Source of the DNA: Alcanivorax sp. DSM 26293
GTDB taxonomy: Bacteria; Pseudomonadota; Gammaproteobacteria; Pseudomonadales; Alcanivoracaceae
NCBI RefSeq assembly: GCF_900107995.1
Contig: NZ_FNUM01000001.1
Location: 62,001-126,000, forward strand
Reading direction: 5' to 3'
DNA length: 64,000 bases
In this document: positions 8,713 through 18,818 of the stretch, in pieces
Numbering within the stretch: the stretch's first letter is position 1
How the letters are laid out: the number at the start of each line of letters is the position of its first letter
Notes under the pieces: model-generated
Seen by the model: the letters and a program-made list of their open reading frames with translations, nothing else
Databases searched by the model: none
Told to the model about the DNA's origin: nothing
Translations under genes and position numbers: made by a program

Positions 8713-8949
8713 TTACATCTTCATCACGTCCTTGCCCAGAGCAGCCACTTTTTCAGCGTCAACTTTCTGGGTATTTTCCTCACACTTGCCCCGGTCACCA
8801 CCGCAGATTTCGCAGCCTTCCTTCATGCCCAGTGTCGCCAGCCCACCACAGGAACCCTTGATCGGCTTGTTGGAGAGAATCACGCCGACGGCCATGGCCG
8901 TGAAGAGCAGGCCGATAAAAATCACTGCGGCCATAATGGTCATCAACAT
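8713..8949 (-). CDS. nqrM: Na+-NQR maturation factor NqrM
   Basis: A small membrane protein of 78 residues needed for assembly of Na+-translocating NADH:quinone reductase, proposed to deliver iron to the Fe centre between NqrD and NqrE. One transmembrane helix (about 3-26) is followed by four conserved Cys (34, 46, 49, 56), in the pattern CGGL...CEICGGDRGKC typical of the former DUF539 family. The start at 8949 follows a strong GGAGGAG ribosome-binding site; an upstream in-frame start at 8973 would run into apbE. It lies directly after apbE at the end of the nqr cluster. Confidence 0.93.
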   Translation of the reverse strand: MLMTIMAAVIFIGLLFTAMAVGVILSNKPIKGSCGGLATLGMKEGCEICGGDRGKCEENTQKVDAEKVAALGKDVMKM

Positions 8950-8950
8950 G

Positions 8951-9967
8951 CTATTTCTCCTCCAGGATTGCATCGAAGGCGGGCGTGGAAAGCTCTTCTA
9001 CGCCCTCACCTTTTCTGACAATAAAAAACACCGCCAGTTCATGCTGCTTGGCAAACGCCATACCGGCTTCGGGCCCCAGCACGGTCATGGCCGTGGACAG
9101 CCCATCCGCCATCATGGCGCTTTCATGCAGTACTGACACGGATGCCAGCGTATGGTTAACAGGATACCCGGTTCTGGGGTCCAGGGTATGTGAATACAGT
9201 TGCCCATCAGACTCGAAGAAGTTGCGGTAATCGCCGCTGGTAGCCACCGCCATATCGGTGAGGGCCACCACTTTTTCCACCTCACGGACACCGGCAATCG
9301 GTCGCTCGACTGCCACCCGCCAGGGCTGACCGTAGGGCTTTTTGCCGCTACCGCGCAACTCGCCCCCGACTTCCACCAGGTAGTTTTTCAAGCCCTGACT
9401 TTCCAGCAACTCGGCCACCTTGTCCACGGCAAACCCCTTGGCAATGGATGACAGGTCCACATACACATCGCCGGGCTGCAGAAGCTCATTGTCGTTGAGC
9501 AGCAGCTGTTGCCAACCAACCCGCGCCATCGCCGCGGTGATCTCGTCTTCCGAGGGAGGCTCGAAACGATCCGGGTCCGGGCCGAATCCCCACAGGTTTA
9601 CCAGCGGTCCCACGGTGACGTCATAGGCGCCGTCGGTCATGGAAGAAATGGCAAACGCCGCAGACAGTACCTTGACCGTATCCGCCGGCAACGCCATCAA
9701 TGTACCCGCATCCGCTGCATTGAACCGGCTCAGATCGGACTCCGGCCGGTATGTACTCATTTCCGCGTTGACCTGCTCCAGCGCCGCCTCGATATCCGCT
9801 TTCAGATCGTCTACGCCTTCCTTGGGCGTGCCGCTGAACTTCACACTCCAGGTAGTGCCCATGGTCGGGCCGCTGAGAACGGACAGGCGGTTTTTGCTGT
9901 CGTCACAGGCGGACAGCAGCGCAACGGAGAGAACAAGAAAAACGGCGACGAGACGGGACATACTCAT
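8951..9967 (-). CDS. apbE: FAD:protein FMN transferase ApbE
   Basis: Attaches FMN covalently, by a phosphoester bond, to a Thr in target proteins; in this context NqrB and NqrC. The 338-residue protein begins with a lipoprotein signal peptide (lipobox LLSAC) so it should act at the periplasmic face. The family region GPTMGTTWSV and the segment YDVTVGPLVNLWGFGPD are visible, and the C-terminal part holds HTLDPRTGYPVNH. It follows nqrF after a terminator and repeat element C, and nqrM begins next to its stop codon. This is the standard location for the NQR flavinyltransferase. Confidence 0.95.
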   Translation of the reverse strand: MSMSRLVAVFLVLSVALLSACDDSKNRLSVLSGPTMGTTWSVKFSGTPKEGVDDLKADIEAALEQVNAEMSTYRPESDLSRFNAADAGTLMALPADTVKVLSAAFAISSMTDGAYDVTVGPLVNLWGFGPDPDRFEPPSEDEITAAMARVGWQQLLLNDNELLQPGDVYVDLSSIAKGFAVDKVAELLESQGLKNYLVEVGGELRGSGKKPYGQPWRVAVERPIAGVREVEKVVALTDMAVATSGDYRNFFESDGQLYSHTLDPRTGYPVNHTLASVSVLHESAMMADGLSTAMTVLGPEAGMAFAKQHELAVFFIVRKGEGVEELSTPAFDAILEEK

Positions 9968-9991
9968 GATCCAGAGGGTTCAACGTACTGC

Positions 9992-10130
9992 AGGAGCCAT
10001 GCTGGCGAAGGTCAGCGAGGCGCGAGTAACGAGTCACGAAAACCTGTAGGGGCTGCCGGTTTTGCTTTTCGTAACTCGAACCTCGTGACTCGAAACTTGC
10101 CGCCCCTTTCGCCATGCAAGCATAGCTCCT
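9992..10130. repeat. Nested inverted-repeat element C
   Basis: The right arm (10109-10130) is of the GCTATGCTTGCATGGCGAA type also used by element H; the left arm (9992-10009) is the same with a 5-base deletion. The inner palindrome uses the words GCGAGTAACGAGTCACGAAA and its complement. It lies between apbE and the terminator of the nqr operon, and is the only full copy in the family more than 30 bp from a stop codon. Confidence 0.7.
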
Positions 10131-10153
10131 ACATAAAACCGGGGCTAAACGAC

Positions 10154-10180
10154 AAAGCGCCGACCATTGGTCGGCGCTTT
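10154..10180 (-). terminator. Intrinsic terminator after nqrF
   Basis: An 11-bp stem AAAGCGCCGAC/GTCGGCGCTTT lies 6 bp past the nqrF stop codon. There is no long T run, so it may be a partial terminator that lets some transcripts continue into apbE and nqrM. Confidence 0.65.
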
Positions 10181-10185
10181 CGGTG

Positions 10186-11415
10186 TTATCCGCCGAAGTC
10201 ATCCAGCAGGATGTTTTCCGGTTCCACACCCAGGTCATCCAGCATCTTGATCACCGAGGCGTTCATCATCGGCGGCCCACACATGTAGTACTCGCAGTCT
10301 TCCGGCGCCGGATGGTCCTTCAGGTACTGCTCGTACAACACGTTATGGATAAAGCCGGTGAGCCCGGTCCAGTTGTCTTCCGGCTGGGGATCGGACAACG
10401 CCAGATGCCATTCGAAGTTGTCGTTTTCTTCGGCCAGGATGTCATATTCATCGTTGTAGAAGGTCTCACGCCAGCTTCGGGCACCGTACCAGAAGCTGAT
10501 CTTGCGCTTGGAATTGAGACGCTTCAGCTGATCGAAAATATGACTGCGCATGGGGGCCATGCCGGCACCACCACCGATGAACACCATTTCCGCATCGGTC
10601 TTCTTGGCAAAGAACTCACCGAAGGGCCCGAATACGGTAATTTTGTCACCCGGCTTCAGGCTGAACACGTAGGAACTCATGATGCCCGGAGAAATGTCCT
10701 TGGAACCCGGAGGCGGCGTGGCAATCCGGATATTGAACTTGAGAATGCCCTTCTCTTCCGGGTAGTTGGCCATGGAGTAGGCGCGGATCACTTCCTCATT
10801 GTTCTTGCAGCTCAGATCGAAGAAGTTAAAACGCTCCCAGTCACCCCGGTACTCTTCGCCAATATCGAAATCGGAGAATTTCACGTCGAACGGCGGCGCT
10901 TCCAGCTGCACATAGCCACCCGCGCGGAAGTCCACGTTCTCGCCTTCCGGCAATTTGAGGGTCAGCTCTTTAATGAAAGTGGCCACGTTATCGTTGGCGA
11001 TAACCTCGCACTCCCATTTTTTCACACCGAAGAACTCTTCCGGCACTTCGATCTTCATGTCCTGCTTCACGTTCACCTGGCAGCTCAGGCGCCAGCCGTC
11101 GCGAATTTCGCCCTTGGTGAAGTGGCCTTCTTCGGTGGGCAGAATATCGCCACCGCCGTCCAGCACCTTGCACTTGCACTGGGCACAGGTACCACCGCCA
11201 CCACAGGCAGAAGACAGGAAGATACCCTGATTGGCCAGGGTTCCCAGCAACTTGCCACCGGCAGGGGCATCGATGGATTTCTCTTCATCGCTGTTGATGT
11301 TGATGTGCACATCCCCGCTGGCCACCAGCCGGGAACGGGCCATCAGGATCACTGCCACCAGTGCCAGCACAATGGCGGTGAACATGACCACACCGAGAAT
11401 AATCTCAAAACTCAT
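10186..11415 (-). CDS. nqrF: Na+-NQR subunit F
   Basis: The NADH-oxidising subunit of Na+-translocating NADH:quinone oxidoreductase. Of 409 residues, an N-terminal transmembrane helix (about 3-26) is followed by a 2Fe-2S ferredoxin domain with Cys71, Cys77, Cys80 and a later Cys, and a ferredoxin-reductase module binding FAD (RAYSMANYP) and NADH ([15 protein letters not shown] and YMCGPPMM). Electrons pass from NADH through FAD and the 2Fe-2S centre to the membrane subunits. It is the last gene of nqrABCDEF, 16 bp after nqrE, and is followed by a hairpin terminator. Confidence 0.98.
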   Translation of the reverse strand: MSFEIILGVVMFTAIVLALVAVILMARSRLVASGDVHININSDEEKSIDAPAGGKLLGTLANQGIFLSSACGGGGTCAQCKCKVLDGGGDILPTEEGHFTKGEIRDGWRLSCQVNVKQDMKIEVPEEFFGVKKWECEVIANDNVATFIKELTLKLPEGENVDFRAGGYVQLEAPPFDVKFSDFDIGEEYRGDWERFNFFDLSCKNNEEVIRAYSMANYPEEKGILKFNIRIATPPPGSKDISPGIMSSYVFSLKPGDKITVFGPFGEFFAKKTDAEMVFIGGGAGMAPMRSHIFDQLKRLNSKRKISFWYGARSWRETFYNDEYDILAEENDNFEWHLALSDPQPEDNWTGLTGFIHNVLYEQYLKDHPAPEDCEYYMCGPPMMNASVIKMLDDLGVEPENILLDDFGG

Positions 11416-11431
11416 GATTCAACCCCTTCGC

Positions 11432-12052
<621 letters not shown>

Positions 12053-12064
12053 TCCTCGTCTCCG

Positions 12065-12730
12065 TTAAAACGCGTCGCTGACACGGGTGTGTGGCTTCAT
12101 CTTGAAGGTATCTTCTTCCACCTGTTCCGGCTTCCATACCCGGATCGCCCAGATGAACAGGCCGATCAGGAAGAAGGCACTCGGCGGCAACAGCATCATG
12201 CCGTTGGTCACGAACCAGCCACCATCTGCAGCCTTGGTCAGGATCTGCTGACCAAACAGGCTGCCGGCACCCAGCAGTTCACGGATGAAGCCCAGACCCA
12301 GCAGGATCACGGAGTAACCCAGGCCATTGCCCACACCATCCAGGAAGGACGGGATCGGCGGATTCTTCATGGCGAAGGCTTCCGCACGCCCCATCACGAT
12401 ACAGTTGGTGATGATCAGCCCCACGAACACGGACAGCTGCTTGGAAATGCTGTAGGCGTAGGCCTTGAGGAACTGGTCCACCACGATTACCAGCGAGGCA
12501 ATAATGGTCATCTGCACGATGATCCGGATGCTCGAGGGAATCGAGTTACGGATGCAGCTCACAAAAAAGTTGGAGAACGCCACCACCACGGTCAGTGCGA
12601 TACACATGGTCAGAGTGGTGCTCAGGTTACTGGTTACCGCCAGGGCGGAGCAGATACCCAGGATCTGCAACGCGATGGGGTTGTTGTCGAAAATCGGACC
12701 AAAAAGAATGTCCTTGGTTTTCTCCGCCAT
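12065..12730 (-). CDS. nqrD: Na+-NQR subunit D
   Basis: A polytopic membrane subunit of 221 residues, homologous to NqrE and to RnfE/RnfA, with about six helices. It pairs with NqrE around the intramembrane iron centre. Recognisable stretches include [20 protein letters not shown], with the conserved Cys, and [20 protein letters not shown]. Its first base coincides with the last base of nqrC (TAATG overlap), implying coupled translation. Confidence 0.97.
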   Translation of the reverse strand: MAEKTKDILFGPIFDNNPIALQILGICSALAVTSNLSTTLTMCIALTVVVAFSNFFVSCIRNSIPSSIRIIVQMTIIASLVIVVDQFLKAYAYSISKQLSVFVGLIITNCIVMGRAEAFAMKNPPIPSFLDGVGNGLGYSVILLGLGFIRELLGAGSLFGQQILTKAADGGWFVTNGMMLLPPSAFFLIGLFIWAIRVWKPEQVEEDTFKMKPHTRVSDAF

Positions 12731-13527
12731 TACGCGTCTCCTTCCTGCTGTACGACCGCTTCACCGTTCTGCATGCGCTTCAGGTAGGGACCGAAACCGT
12801 TTTCGCCGACCCAGAAGCGCAGCAGGTTGCTGACACCATTACTGGTCAGGGTTGCACCGGCAAGACCATCCACCTTGTGCTCGGCATTCGGCGTTTTGCT
12901 GTCAACGGAACCCTTGACCACCTGGATTTCCACTTCACCCTGCTCACCGTAAAGCTTTTTGCCTTCCCACAGGGCTTTCCATTTCGGATTGTCCACTTCA
13001 CCACCGAGGCCCGGAGTCTCACCGTGCTCGTAGAAACCCAGACCGGACACGGTGTTGGCATCCGGCTCAAGTGCCAGGAAACCATACAGGGTGGACCACA
13101 GGCCATAGCCGTGAACCGGCAGAATGATGCGACTCAGCTCGCCGTCATCACCACGGGCCAGGAACACTTCCGCTACCTTCGCCTGGGACTTGATGCCGGC
13201 GATATCCTCTTTACCGCTGAGTCGCTCGGAACGCTGGGGATCCTTGGCAGCCTTACGCTGGTCATAGGATTCCGGCATCTCGACGTATTCACCGGTATCG
13301 ATATCGACAAAACGACGTTCAATACTTTTGAACACCGTGTTCACATCCACGCCGGGCTGGTACAGGCCAGCGGCCTGCAGGATGTTCATGCGCTTGTCCA
13401 GCAGCTGGTTCTTGCTCTGTACCGGCCGCAGGCTTACCGCTGCGGTGGCAACCACCACACCGCATACCACACAGACCAGAAAGGCAACCAGCAGCGTCTT
13501 GCCTACACTTTCTTTATTCGCTGACAT
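12730..13527 (-). CDS. nqrC: Na+-NQR subunit C
   Basis: The periplasm-facing flavoprotein subunit of Na+-NQR, with 265 residues. A single N-terminal helix (about 10-33) anchors the protein. Near the C-terminus, [17 protein letters not shown] carries the ApbE target site; Thr226 is the expected covalent FMN attachment residue (AGAT in place of the common SGAT). Electrons pass through it before reaching FMN on NqrB. Its start directly follows the nqrB stop, and it overlaps nqrD by one base. Confidence 0.97.
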   Translation of the reverse strand: MSANKESVGKTLLVAFLVCVVCGVVVATAAVSLRPVQSKNQLLDKRMNILQAAGLYQPGVDVNTVFKSIERRFVDIDTGEYVEMPESYDQRKAAKDPQRSERLSGKEDIAGIKSQAKVAEVFLARGDDGELSRIILPVHGYGLWSTLYGFLALEPDANTVSGLGFYEHGETPGLGGEVDNPKWKALWEGKKLYGEQGEVEIQVVKGSVDSKTPNAEHKVDGLAGATLTSNGVSNLLRFWVGENGFGPYLKRMQNGEAVVQQEGDA

Positions 13528-14760
13528 TTACACTTCTCCCCCGGTCCGGCGCAGACGACGACGAACGTTCGCCTGTACAACAAAGTGGTCGATTAACGGC
13601 GCACAGAGGTTGGAGAACAGGATGGCCATCATCACACCCTCCGGGAACGCCGGATTCACCACCCGGATCAGAACAACCATGACACCGATCAGCGCGCCAA
13701 AGATGTACTTGCCGGTATTGGTCATGGAAGCCGATACCGGATCGGTTGCCATGTAGATCATGCCGAAGGCAAAGCTGCCCACGGTCAGGTGCCAATACCA
13801 GGGCATGGCAAACATGGGGTTAGTGGCGGAACCCACCGCATTCAGCAGGGTGCTCAGTGCCACCATGCCCAGGAATACGCCCAGCACGATGCGCCAGGAG
13901 GCCACCTTGGTCAGCAACAGTGCCGCACCACCGATCAGAATCGCCAGGGTGGACGTTTCACCGATGGAGCCCTGAATACCGCCCAGGAAGGTTTGCATCC
14001 AGGAGATGTTGGCACCGGCATCGGCGGTCAGGTTGCTGGCGAAATCCAGCTGCCCGGCAGCGGCCAGCGCCAACGGCGTCGCACCGGAGAAGTTATCCAC
14101 CGCCGTCCATACCGCGTCACCGGACATTTCTGCCGGATAAGCGAAGAACAGGAATGCCCGCCCGACCAACGCCGGGTTGAGGAAGTTCTTGCCGGTACCG
14201 CCAAATACTTCCTTGCCGATAACCACGCCAAAGGAAATCCCCAGGAACACCTGCCACAACGGGATGGCTGGAGGCAGAATCAGGGTAAACAGGATCCCGG
14301 TAACGAAGAAACCCTCGTTCACCTCGTGACCGCGTTTCCAGGCAAACAGGCCTTCCCAGATGAAACCACCCAGATAGACCACAATCAGAATCGGCACGTA
14401 GTAAACCATGCCGTGCAGCAGGTTCGACCACAGACTGGAGGCATCAAAGCCGGCCAGCGCCATGACCAGATCGCTACGCCAGCCGGGAATCGGGCTGAAG
14501 CCTTCAGCAATCTGCAGGTTGGCCTGATAACCGGTGTTCCACAGCCCGAACAGAATTGCCGGGAAGGCGCAGAACCACACCGTCATCATGATCCGCTTGA
14601 GATCGATACCATCACGTACATGCGCGGAGGACCGGGTCACCGAATCCGGGGTGTACAGCATGGTGTCGAACATTTCGTAGAAGGTGTAATACTTCTCGAA
14701 CTTGCCGCCCTCGTGAAAATGCGGGGCAACCTTGTCGTCCAGAAAACTTCTCATGCCCAT
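13528..14760 (-). CDS. nqrB: Na+-NQR subunit B
   Basis: The largest membrane subunit, 410 residues, with about ten helices; it is thought to carry the Na+ channel. The motif DNFSGATPLALAA places the covalent FMN on Thr228, and riboflavin binds in the same subunit. GIDLKRIMMTVW and GKNFLNPALVGRAFLFFAYP are typical of the family. It lies 2 bp after nqrA and abuts nqrC. The amphipathic N-terminal region before the first helix is of normal length. Confidence 0.98.
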   Translation of the reverse strand: MGMRSFLDDKVAPHFHEGGKFEKYYTFYEMFDTMLYTPDSVTRSSAHVRDGIDLKRIMMTVWFCAFPAILFGLWNTGYQANLQIAEGFSPIPGWRSDLVMALAGFDASSLWSNLLHGMVYYVPILIVVYLGGFIWEGLFAWKRGHEVNEGFFVTGILFTLILPPAIPLWQVFLGISFGVVIGKEVFGGTGKNFLNPALVGRAFLFFAYPAEMSGDAVWTAVDNFSGATPLALAAAGQLDFASNLTADAGANISWMQTFLGGIQGSIGETSTLAILIGGAALLLTKVASWRIVLGVFLGMVALSTLLNAVGSATNPMFAMPWYWHLTVGSFAFGMIYMATDPVSASMTNTGKYIFGALIGVMVVLIRVVNPAFPEGVMMAILFSNLCAPLIDHFVVQANVRRRLRRTGGEV

Positions 14761-14762
14761 GC

Positions 14763-16109
14763 TCAGCTCTCCGCTTCAATGGTGGTGAGATTGTCGCGCA
14801 GAATCGGACCGTATTCGTACTTGCCCGGGCACACAAAGGTGCAGAGGGCCAGGTCTTCTTCCACCAGCTCAAGCGCGCCCAGTGCCGTGGCACTGTCGGT
14901 ATCGCCAACAATCAGAGCACGCAGCAACTGGGTTGGCAGGATATCCAGCGGCATCACTTCCTCGTAGGCGCCCACCGGCACCATGGCCCGCTCGGAACCG
15001 TTGGTGGTGGTGGTAAAGTTGAAGCGCTTACCCGGCATCAGCTTGGACAAGTAGATGTTCATGACCGAGAAGCGGTTCACGCCCGGGGAGATATACCCCA
15101 GCAGTTGACGTTCATGGCCTTCAGACAACACTGTCACCTGATTCACGGTGCGGTTCAGGAAGGCCACCGGCCCCTGAGCATTATGACCGCCGAACACAGA
15201 GCCGCTGATCAGGCGGTTATCGCCCTCTTTCAGCTCACCCTGAACGAAGTCATCGGTGCTGGCGCCCACGCGGGTACGCAAGGAACGCGGTGTTTTCACC
15301 TGCGGGCCGGCCAGTGCCACCACCCGCTGGGAATAGATCTTGCCTTCGGTAAACAACTTGGCGATGGCAATCACGTCCTGATAACCGATCGACCATACCG
15401 TCTTCTTCAGGCTAACCGGGTCCAGGTGATGAATGTGTGTACCCACATTGCCTGCCGGGTGCTTGCCGGCAAAGGCTTCTTCACGGACCTGACCGCCGGC
15501 AAAGCTTGGCAAATCGGTGTTGGGGCCACGACATACCCACACCGGGCCATCGGTGAGACGGCTCAGCACGGCAAGACCATGACGGAAAGCCTGCTCGTTT
15601 TCCTTGATAACCAGCGCAGGCTCCTGGGCCAGCGGGTTGGTATCGAGTACGGAAACGAAGATGGAGTTCGGAATACTGCCCGGCGCTGGTACCTTGCCGA
15701 AGGGGCGAGTCCGCAACAAGGTCCACTCGCCGGAGTCAACCAGCTGACGCTGGACCGTTTCACGGTCCAAACCGCCAATCTGGTCGGCACTGTAGGAATC
15801 AAAAGTGACTTCGTCTTCCTGCTCGGCCACTTCAATCACCACCGATTGAAGCACGCGCTTGTGGCCACGATTGATCGCCACCACCTTGCCCGCTGCAGGA
15901 GCGGTGTATTTCACACCCTCGGTTTTCTTGTCCGTGAAGATCAACTGGCCTTTTTTGACCACATCGCCTTCGCGGACCTCCATGGTGGGTTTCATGCCCA
16001 CATAGTCACCGCCGAGCACGGCAACAGAACGAACCTGGTGGCCTTCCTCAATCGTCTGGCGCGGCGCACCAGCGATGGGCAGATCCAGGCCCTTCCTGAC
16101 TTTAATCAT
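14763..16109 (-). CDS. nqrA: Na+-NQR subunit A
   Basis: The cytoplasmic subunit of Na+-NQR, 448 residues, implicated in quinone binding and contacting NqrB. The N-terminus [16 protein letters not shown] with a biotinyl/lipoyl-like fold ([18 protein letters not shown]) is typical. It contains no transmembrane segment. The start at 16109 matches the conserved N-terminus; an in-frame start at 16151 would add 14 unrelated residues. It is the first gene of the operon, and the upstream 500 bp hold a MITE-like palindrome between it and the GAPDH gene. Confidence 0.97.
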   Translation of the reverse strand: MIKVRKGLDLPIAGAPRQTIEEGHQVRSVAVLGGDYVGMKPTMEVREGDVVKKGQLIFTDKKTEGVKYTAPAAGKVVAINRGHKRVLQSVVIEVAEQEDEVTFDSYSADQIGGLDRETVQRQLVDSGEWTLLRTRPFGKVPAPGSIPNSIFVSVLDTNPLAQEPALVIKENEQAFRHGLAVLSRLTDGPVWVCRGPNTDLPSFAGGQVREEAFAGKHPAGNVGTHIHHLDPVSLKKTVWSIGYQDVIAIAKLFTEGKIYSQRVVALAGPQVKTPRSLRTRVGASTDDFVQGELKEGDNRLISGSVFGGHNAQGPVAFLNRTVNQVTVLSEGHERQLLGYISPGVNRFSVMNIYLSKLMPGKRFNFTTTTNGSERAMVPVGAYEEVMPLDILPTQLLRALIVGDTDSATALGALELVEEDLALCTFVCPGKYEYGPILRDNLTTIEAES

Positions 16110-16217
16110 AGTTTCTCGCCCACGTTGCGTGTTGCTGAAGTCGAGGCACATCCGCCTGCAAGCCCCGAAAAGCGGGGAAAATGCCGAGGATGTTCGCTAA
16201 AACCGGAATTTGCTAGG

Positions 16218-16480
16218 CAGGCTGCTGAAAAGCCCGTTGCGTACTCAGCGTGGCCTGAAGGGTGCAGCTGTTGTGTTTTGTCGCGACGGACAGGGTGGTT
16301 CCCTTTCCTAGCGACAAAACGCAGCAGATGTGCCCTTCAGGCCGCGCCCTCCGGGGCTTTCAGGCTGGCCCACACTCGTTGTTGCAATTTCTCAATGGAT
16401 CGACATACACCTTCAAAATTGCGCCTAGATTGTGAACCAGCCTGAAAGCCTGAGCATGCAACGGGCTTTTCAACAGCCTG
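16218..16480. mobile_element. MITE-like element with terminal and internal inverted repeats
   Basis: Terminal arms at 16218-16247 and 16451-16480 are inverted and match at 27 of 30 positions, beginning CAGGCTG(C/T)TGAAAAGCCC. Inside is a second imperfect hairpin, 16252-16284 with 16311-16343 (28 of 33), and a third short pair around CTTTCAGGCTGG (16358-16369 with 16438-16449). No coding sequence is present. The TGTTGAAAAG-type end resembles insertion-sequence termini, so this is probably a non-autonomous element of 263 bp. Target duplications were not confirmed. Confidence 0.65.
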
Positions 16481-16605
16481 CACGGAGCCGGCAGCTGCCA
16501 GCGGCGCCATTATAAAGACGCACCTGCCCATTCGCCAGCACCGTCCGACCCGTCTTTCGTCGCACAGAACTGCTTTGGTGCAAAAGAAAAGCCGGTCATG
16601 CACCG

Positions 16606-16633
16606 AAAAAAAGCCCGCAGCGCGGGCTTTTTA
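16606..16633 (-). terminator. Intrinsic terminator after the GAPDH gene
   Basis: The stem AGCCCGC/GCGGGCT is followed on the minus strand by a run of seven T; on the plus strand it is followed by T5, so it may act both ways. It lies 13 bp beyond the GAPDH stop codon. Confidence 0.85.
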
Positions 16634-16645
16634 TTCAAACGCCGT

Positions 16646-18085
16646 TCAGTCCTTCGGATACGCCGGGTATTCCACCCCGGAGATCTGCTGCAGGATGCGC
16701 AACACCTGACAGCTGTAACCGAACTCGTTGTCGTACCACACGTACAGTACGCAATGGCGCCCACTGACAATGGTAGCCTCCGCATCAATCACGGAAGCGT
16801 GACGGGAACCCACGAAGTCGGTGGAGACCGCATCCGGGCTGCTGACGAAATCCACCTGACGCTGCAGCGGAGAATGCAGGCTCACCCAACGCAGGTACTC
16901 GTTGAGTTCTTCCAGGGTGGTTTCCTTGCCCAGGGTCAGGTTCAGGATCGCCATGGACACGTTCGGGGTCGGTACCCGGATGGAGTTGCCGGTGAGCTTG
17001 CCTTTCAGGGACGGCAGCGCCTTGGCAGCAGCCGTCGCCGCACCGGTTTCGGTCAGCACCATGTTCAGGGGAGCAGAGCGACCGCGACGAGGACCTTTAT
17101 GGAAGTTATCCAGCAGGTTCTGGTCGTTGGTGTAGGAATGCACGGTTTCCACGTGGCCGTATTCGATGCCGAACTTGTCTTCCAGCGCCTTCAGCGGCGG
17201 CACGATGGCATTGGTGGTGCAGCTGGCAGCGGAGATGATCTTGTCGCTGTCCTCGATCATGTCGTTATTCACGCCATGAACAATGTTTTTCATATCACCT
17301 TTGCCCGGCGCGGTCAGCATGACACGGGCAACGCCCTTGCACTGAAGGTGCTGGGAGAGACCTTCCGCATCGCGCCACTTACCGGTGTTATCGATCACCA
17401 CGGCATTATTGATGCCGTACTCGGTGTAATCGATGGCAGACGGATCACTGGAGTAGATCACCTTGATGAAGTTGCCGTTGGCGATGATGGCATTTTCTTC
17501 TTCATCCACGGCGATGGTGCCGGCGAACGGGCCGTGCACGGAGTCACGACGCAGCAGGCTGGCGCGCTTCTGCAGGTCACCCTTGCCGGACTCACGCACT
17601 ACGATGGCTTTCAGGCGCAGGCCGTCACCGGAACCGGCTTTCTCGATCAGCAGACGGGCCAGAATACGGCCAATACGACCAAAACCGTACAGCACCACGT
17701 CCGTGGAGCTGGGCACCGGCCCCTTGTTATTGACCGCTTCCGCCAGCTCTTCTCGCACATAGTCCTCAACGGACAGGCCGCGGTTGTCTTTCTTGTACTC
17801 TACCGCCAGTTTGCCGATATCAATGCGGCAGGGGCCCAGGTCCAGCTTGTTCACTTCCTGCAGAATCGGGAAGGAATCCACCACAGACAGCTCGGAATCT
17901 TCGACCTGCTTGACGAAACGGTGGGCTTTCAGGATCTGGATAACAGACTTGTTGACCAGGGAACGGCTGTAAACAGTGGTGGTGACGTTCTTTTCGCGAT
18001 GCAGCTTGCCAATCATCGGGATCATGGCTTCTGCGATTTCTTCGCGGTTCTTCCAGCGTCCGAAGTGGTCTTCCAGTTTGTTCAC
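16646..18085 (-). CDS. Glyceraldehyde-3-phosphate dehydrogenase, long form
   Basis: Oxidises glyceraldehyde-3-phosphate with NAD(P)+ and phosphate to 1,3-bisphosphoglycerate, or the reverse in gluconeogenesis. The protein is about 479 residues, longer than the usual ~335, because about 130 residues precede the NAD(P)-binding loop VVLYGFGRIGRILAR (about 130-145). The catalytic Cys289 lies in ISAASCTTNAIV, and the C-terminal YVWYDNEFGYSCQVLR is normal. A homologue of this long type (PA3001) sits between nqr and mfd in Pseudomonas, as here. The GTG start at 18085 follows a GAGAGGGG ribosome-binding site; a GTG at 18136 would add 17 residues of unclear value. Confidence 0.9.
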   Translation of the reverse strand: MNKLEDHFGRWKNREEIAEAMIPMIGKLHREKNVTTTVYSRSLVNKSVIQILKAHRFVKQVEDSELSVVDSFPILQEVNKLDLGPCRIDIGKLAVEYKKDNRGLSVEDYVREELAEAVNNKGPVPSSTDVVLYGFGRIGRILARLLIEKAGSGDGLRLKAIVVRESGKGDLQKRASLLRRDSVHGPFAGTIAVDEEENAIIANGNFIKVIYSSDPSAIDYTEYGINNAVVIDNTGKWRDAEGLSQHLQCKGVARVMLTAPGKGDMKNIVHGVNNDMIEDSDKIISAASCTTNAIVPPLKALEDKFGIEYGHVETVHSYTNDQNLLDNFHKGPRRGRSAPLNMVLTETGAATAAAKALPSLKGKLTGNSIRVPTPNVSMAILNLTLGKETTLEELNEYLRWVSLHSPLQRQVDFVSSPDAVSTDFVGSRHASVIDAEATIVSGRHCVLYVWYDNEFGYSCQVLRILQQISGVEYPAYPKD

Positions 18086-18230
18086 GGAGATGCCCCTCTC
18101 AGGTTGGGTTCGGGTGAAGAAAACCGTGGCTGGCACCGAAATGCCCGGTTTCTGCGTTCACCGGCGGTGGAGTTTGGGGCGCGAATAATATCGCCAAACG
18201 CCACGTTTATCCACCCAAATGGCGGGGATA

Positions 18231-18818
18231 TTACGGTTTCACGAACAATGCTTTCACACGTTCACGCAACACCGGTAAAACCGCTTCCTCGAACCAGGGC
18301 CGCTGGCGCAGCCATAGCCGGTTTCGCGGGCTCGGATGAGGCAGCGGGAAGTAGCCAGACTGCAGGGCCCGGTCGAAATCCCGGACATTGTCCGACAGGG
18401 TCTTGCCCGGCGACGGCAGGTAGTATTTCTGCGCATACTGCCCCACCAGCAGGGTCAGCTGCAGATCCGGCAGCTCCGCCAGCAACCGTTCATGCCACTG
18501 GGGAGCACATTCCGGCCTGGGCGGCAGGTCGCCCCCCTTGCCGCGGCCCGGGTAACAGAACCCCATGGGAATAATGGCAATCTGGTTTTCGTCATAAAAG
18601 ACTTCCCGGTCCATCTGCAGCCAGTCACGCAGACGGTCCCCGGATGGATCATTCCAGGGAATGCCGGTTTCATGGACCCGGGTGCCCGGTGCCTGCCCCA
18701 CGATCAGCAACCGGGCGCTCTGCCCTGCCCGCACCACGGGGTTCGGCCCCAAAGGCAGATGGGCCTCACACAACCGGCAGGCCCGGACCTCCTCCAATAA
18801 AGAAATCAGTGAACTCAT
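18231..18818 (-). CDS. Uracil-DNA glycosylase family protein with four-Cys iron-sulfur pattern
   Basis: A 195-residue member of the uracil-DNA glycosylase superfamily. Four Cys (14, 17, 88, 104) follow the spacing of the [4Fe-4S] UDG families: CRLC near the start and GFCYPG with PEC. The active-site region LIVGQAPGTRVHETGIPW and the C-terminal LPHPSPRN loop, which contacts DNA in the family, are present. It may remove uracil from DNA, but some members of this subgroup have weak activity or another role. The start at 18818 forms an ATGA overlap with the tesB stop, so the two are translationally coupled. Confidence 0.8.
   Translation of the reverse strand: MSSLISLLEEVRACRLCEAHLPLGPNPVVRAGQSARLLIVGQAPGTRVHETGIPWNDPSGDRLRDWLQMDREVFYDENQIAIIPMGFCYPGRGKGGDLPPRPECAPQWHERLLAELPDLQLTLLVGQYAQKYYLPSPGKTLSDNVRDFDRALQSGYFPLPHPSPRNRLWLRQRPWFEEAVLPVLRERVKALFVKP

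Larger units (their letters stand above)
16110..16645. other. Gene-free stretch between nqrA and GAPDH
   Basis: No gene is seen in these 536 bases. They contain the MITE-like palindromic element (16218-16480) and the GAPDH terminator (16606-16633). The nqr promoter should lie between 16110 and about 16217 or inside the element, but no convincing box was identified. Confidence 0.6.
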
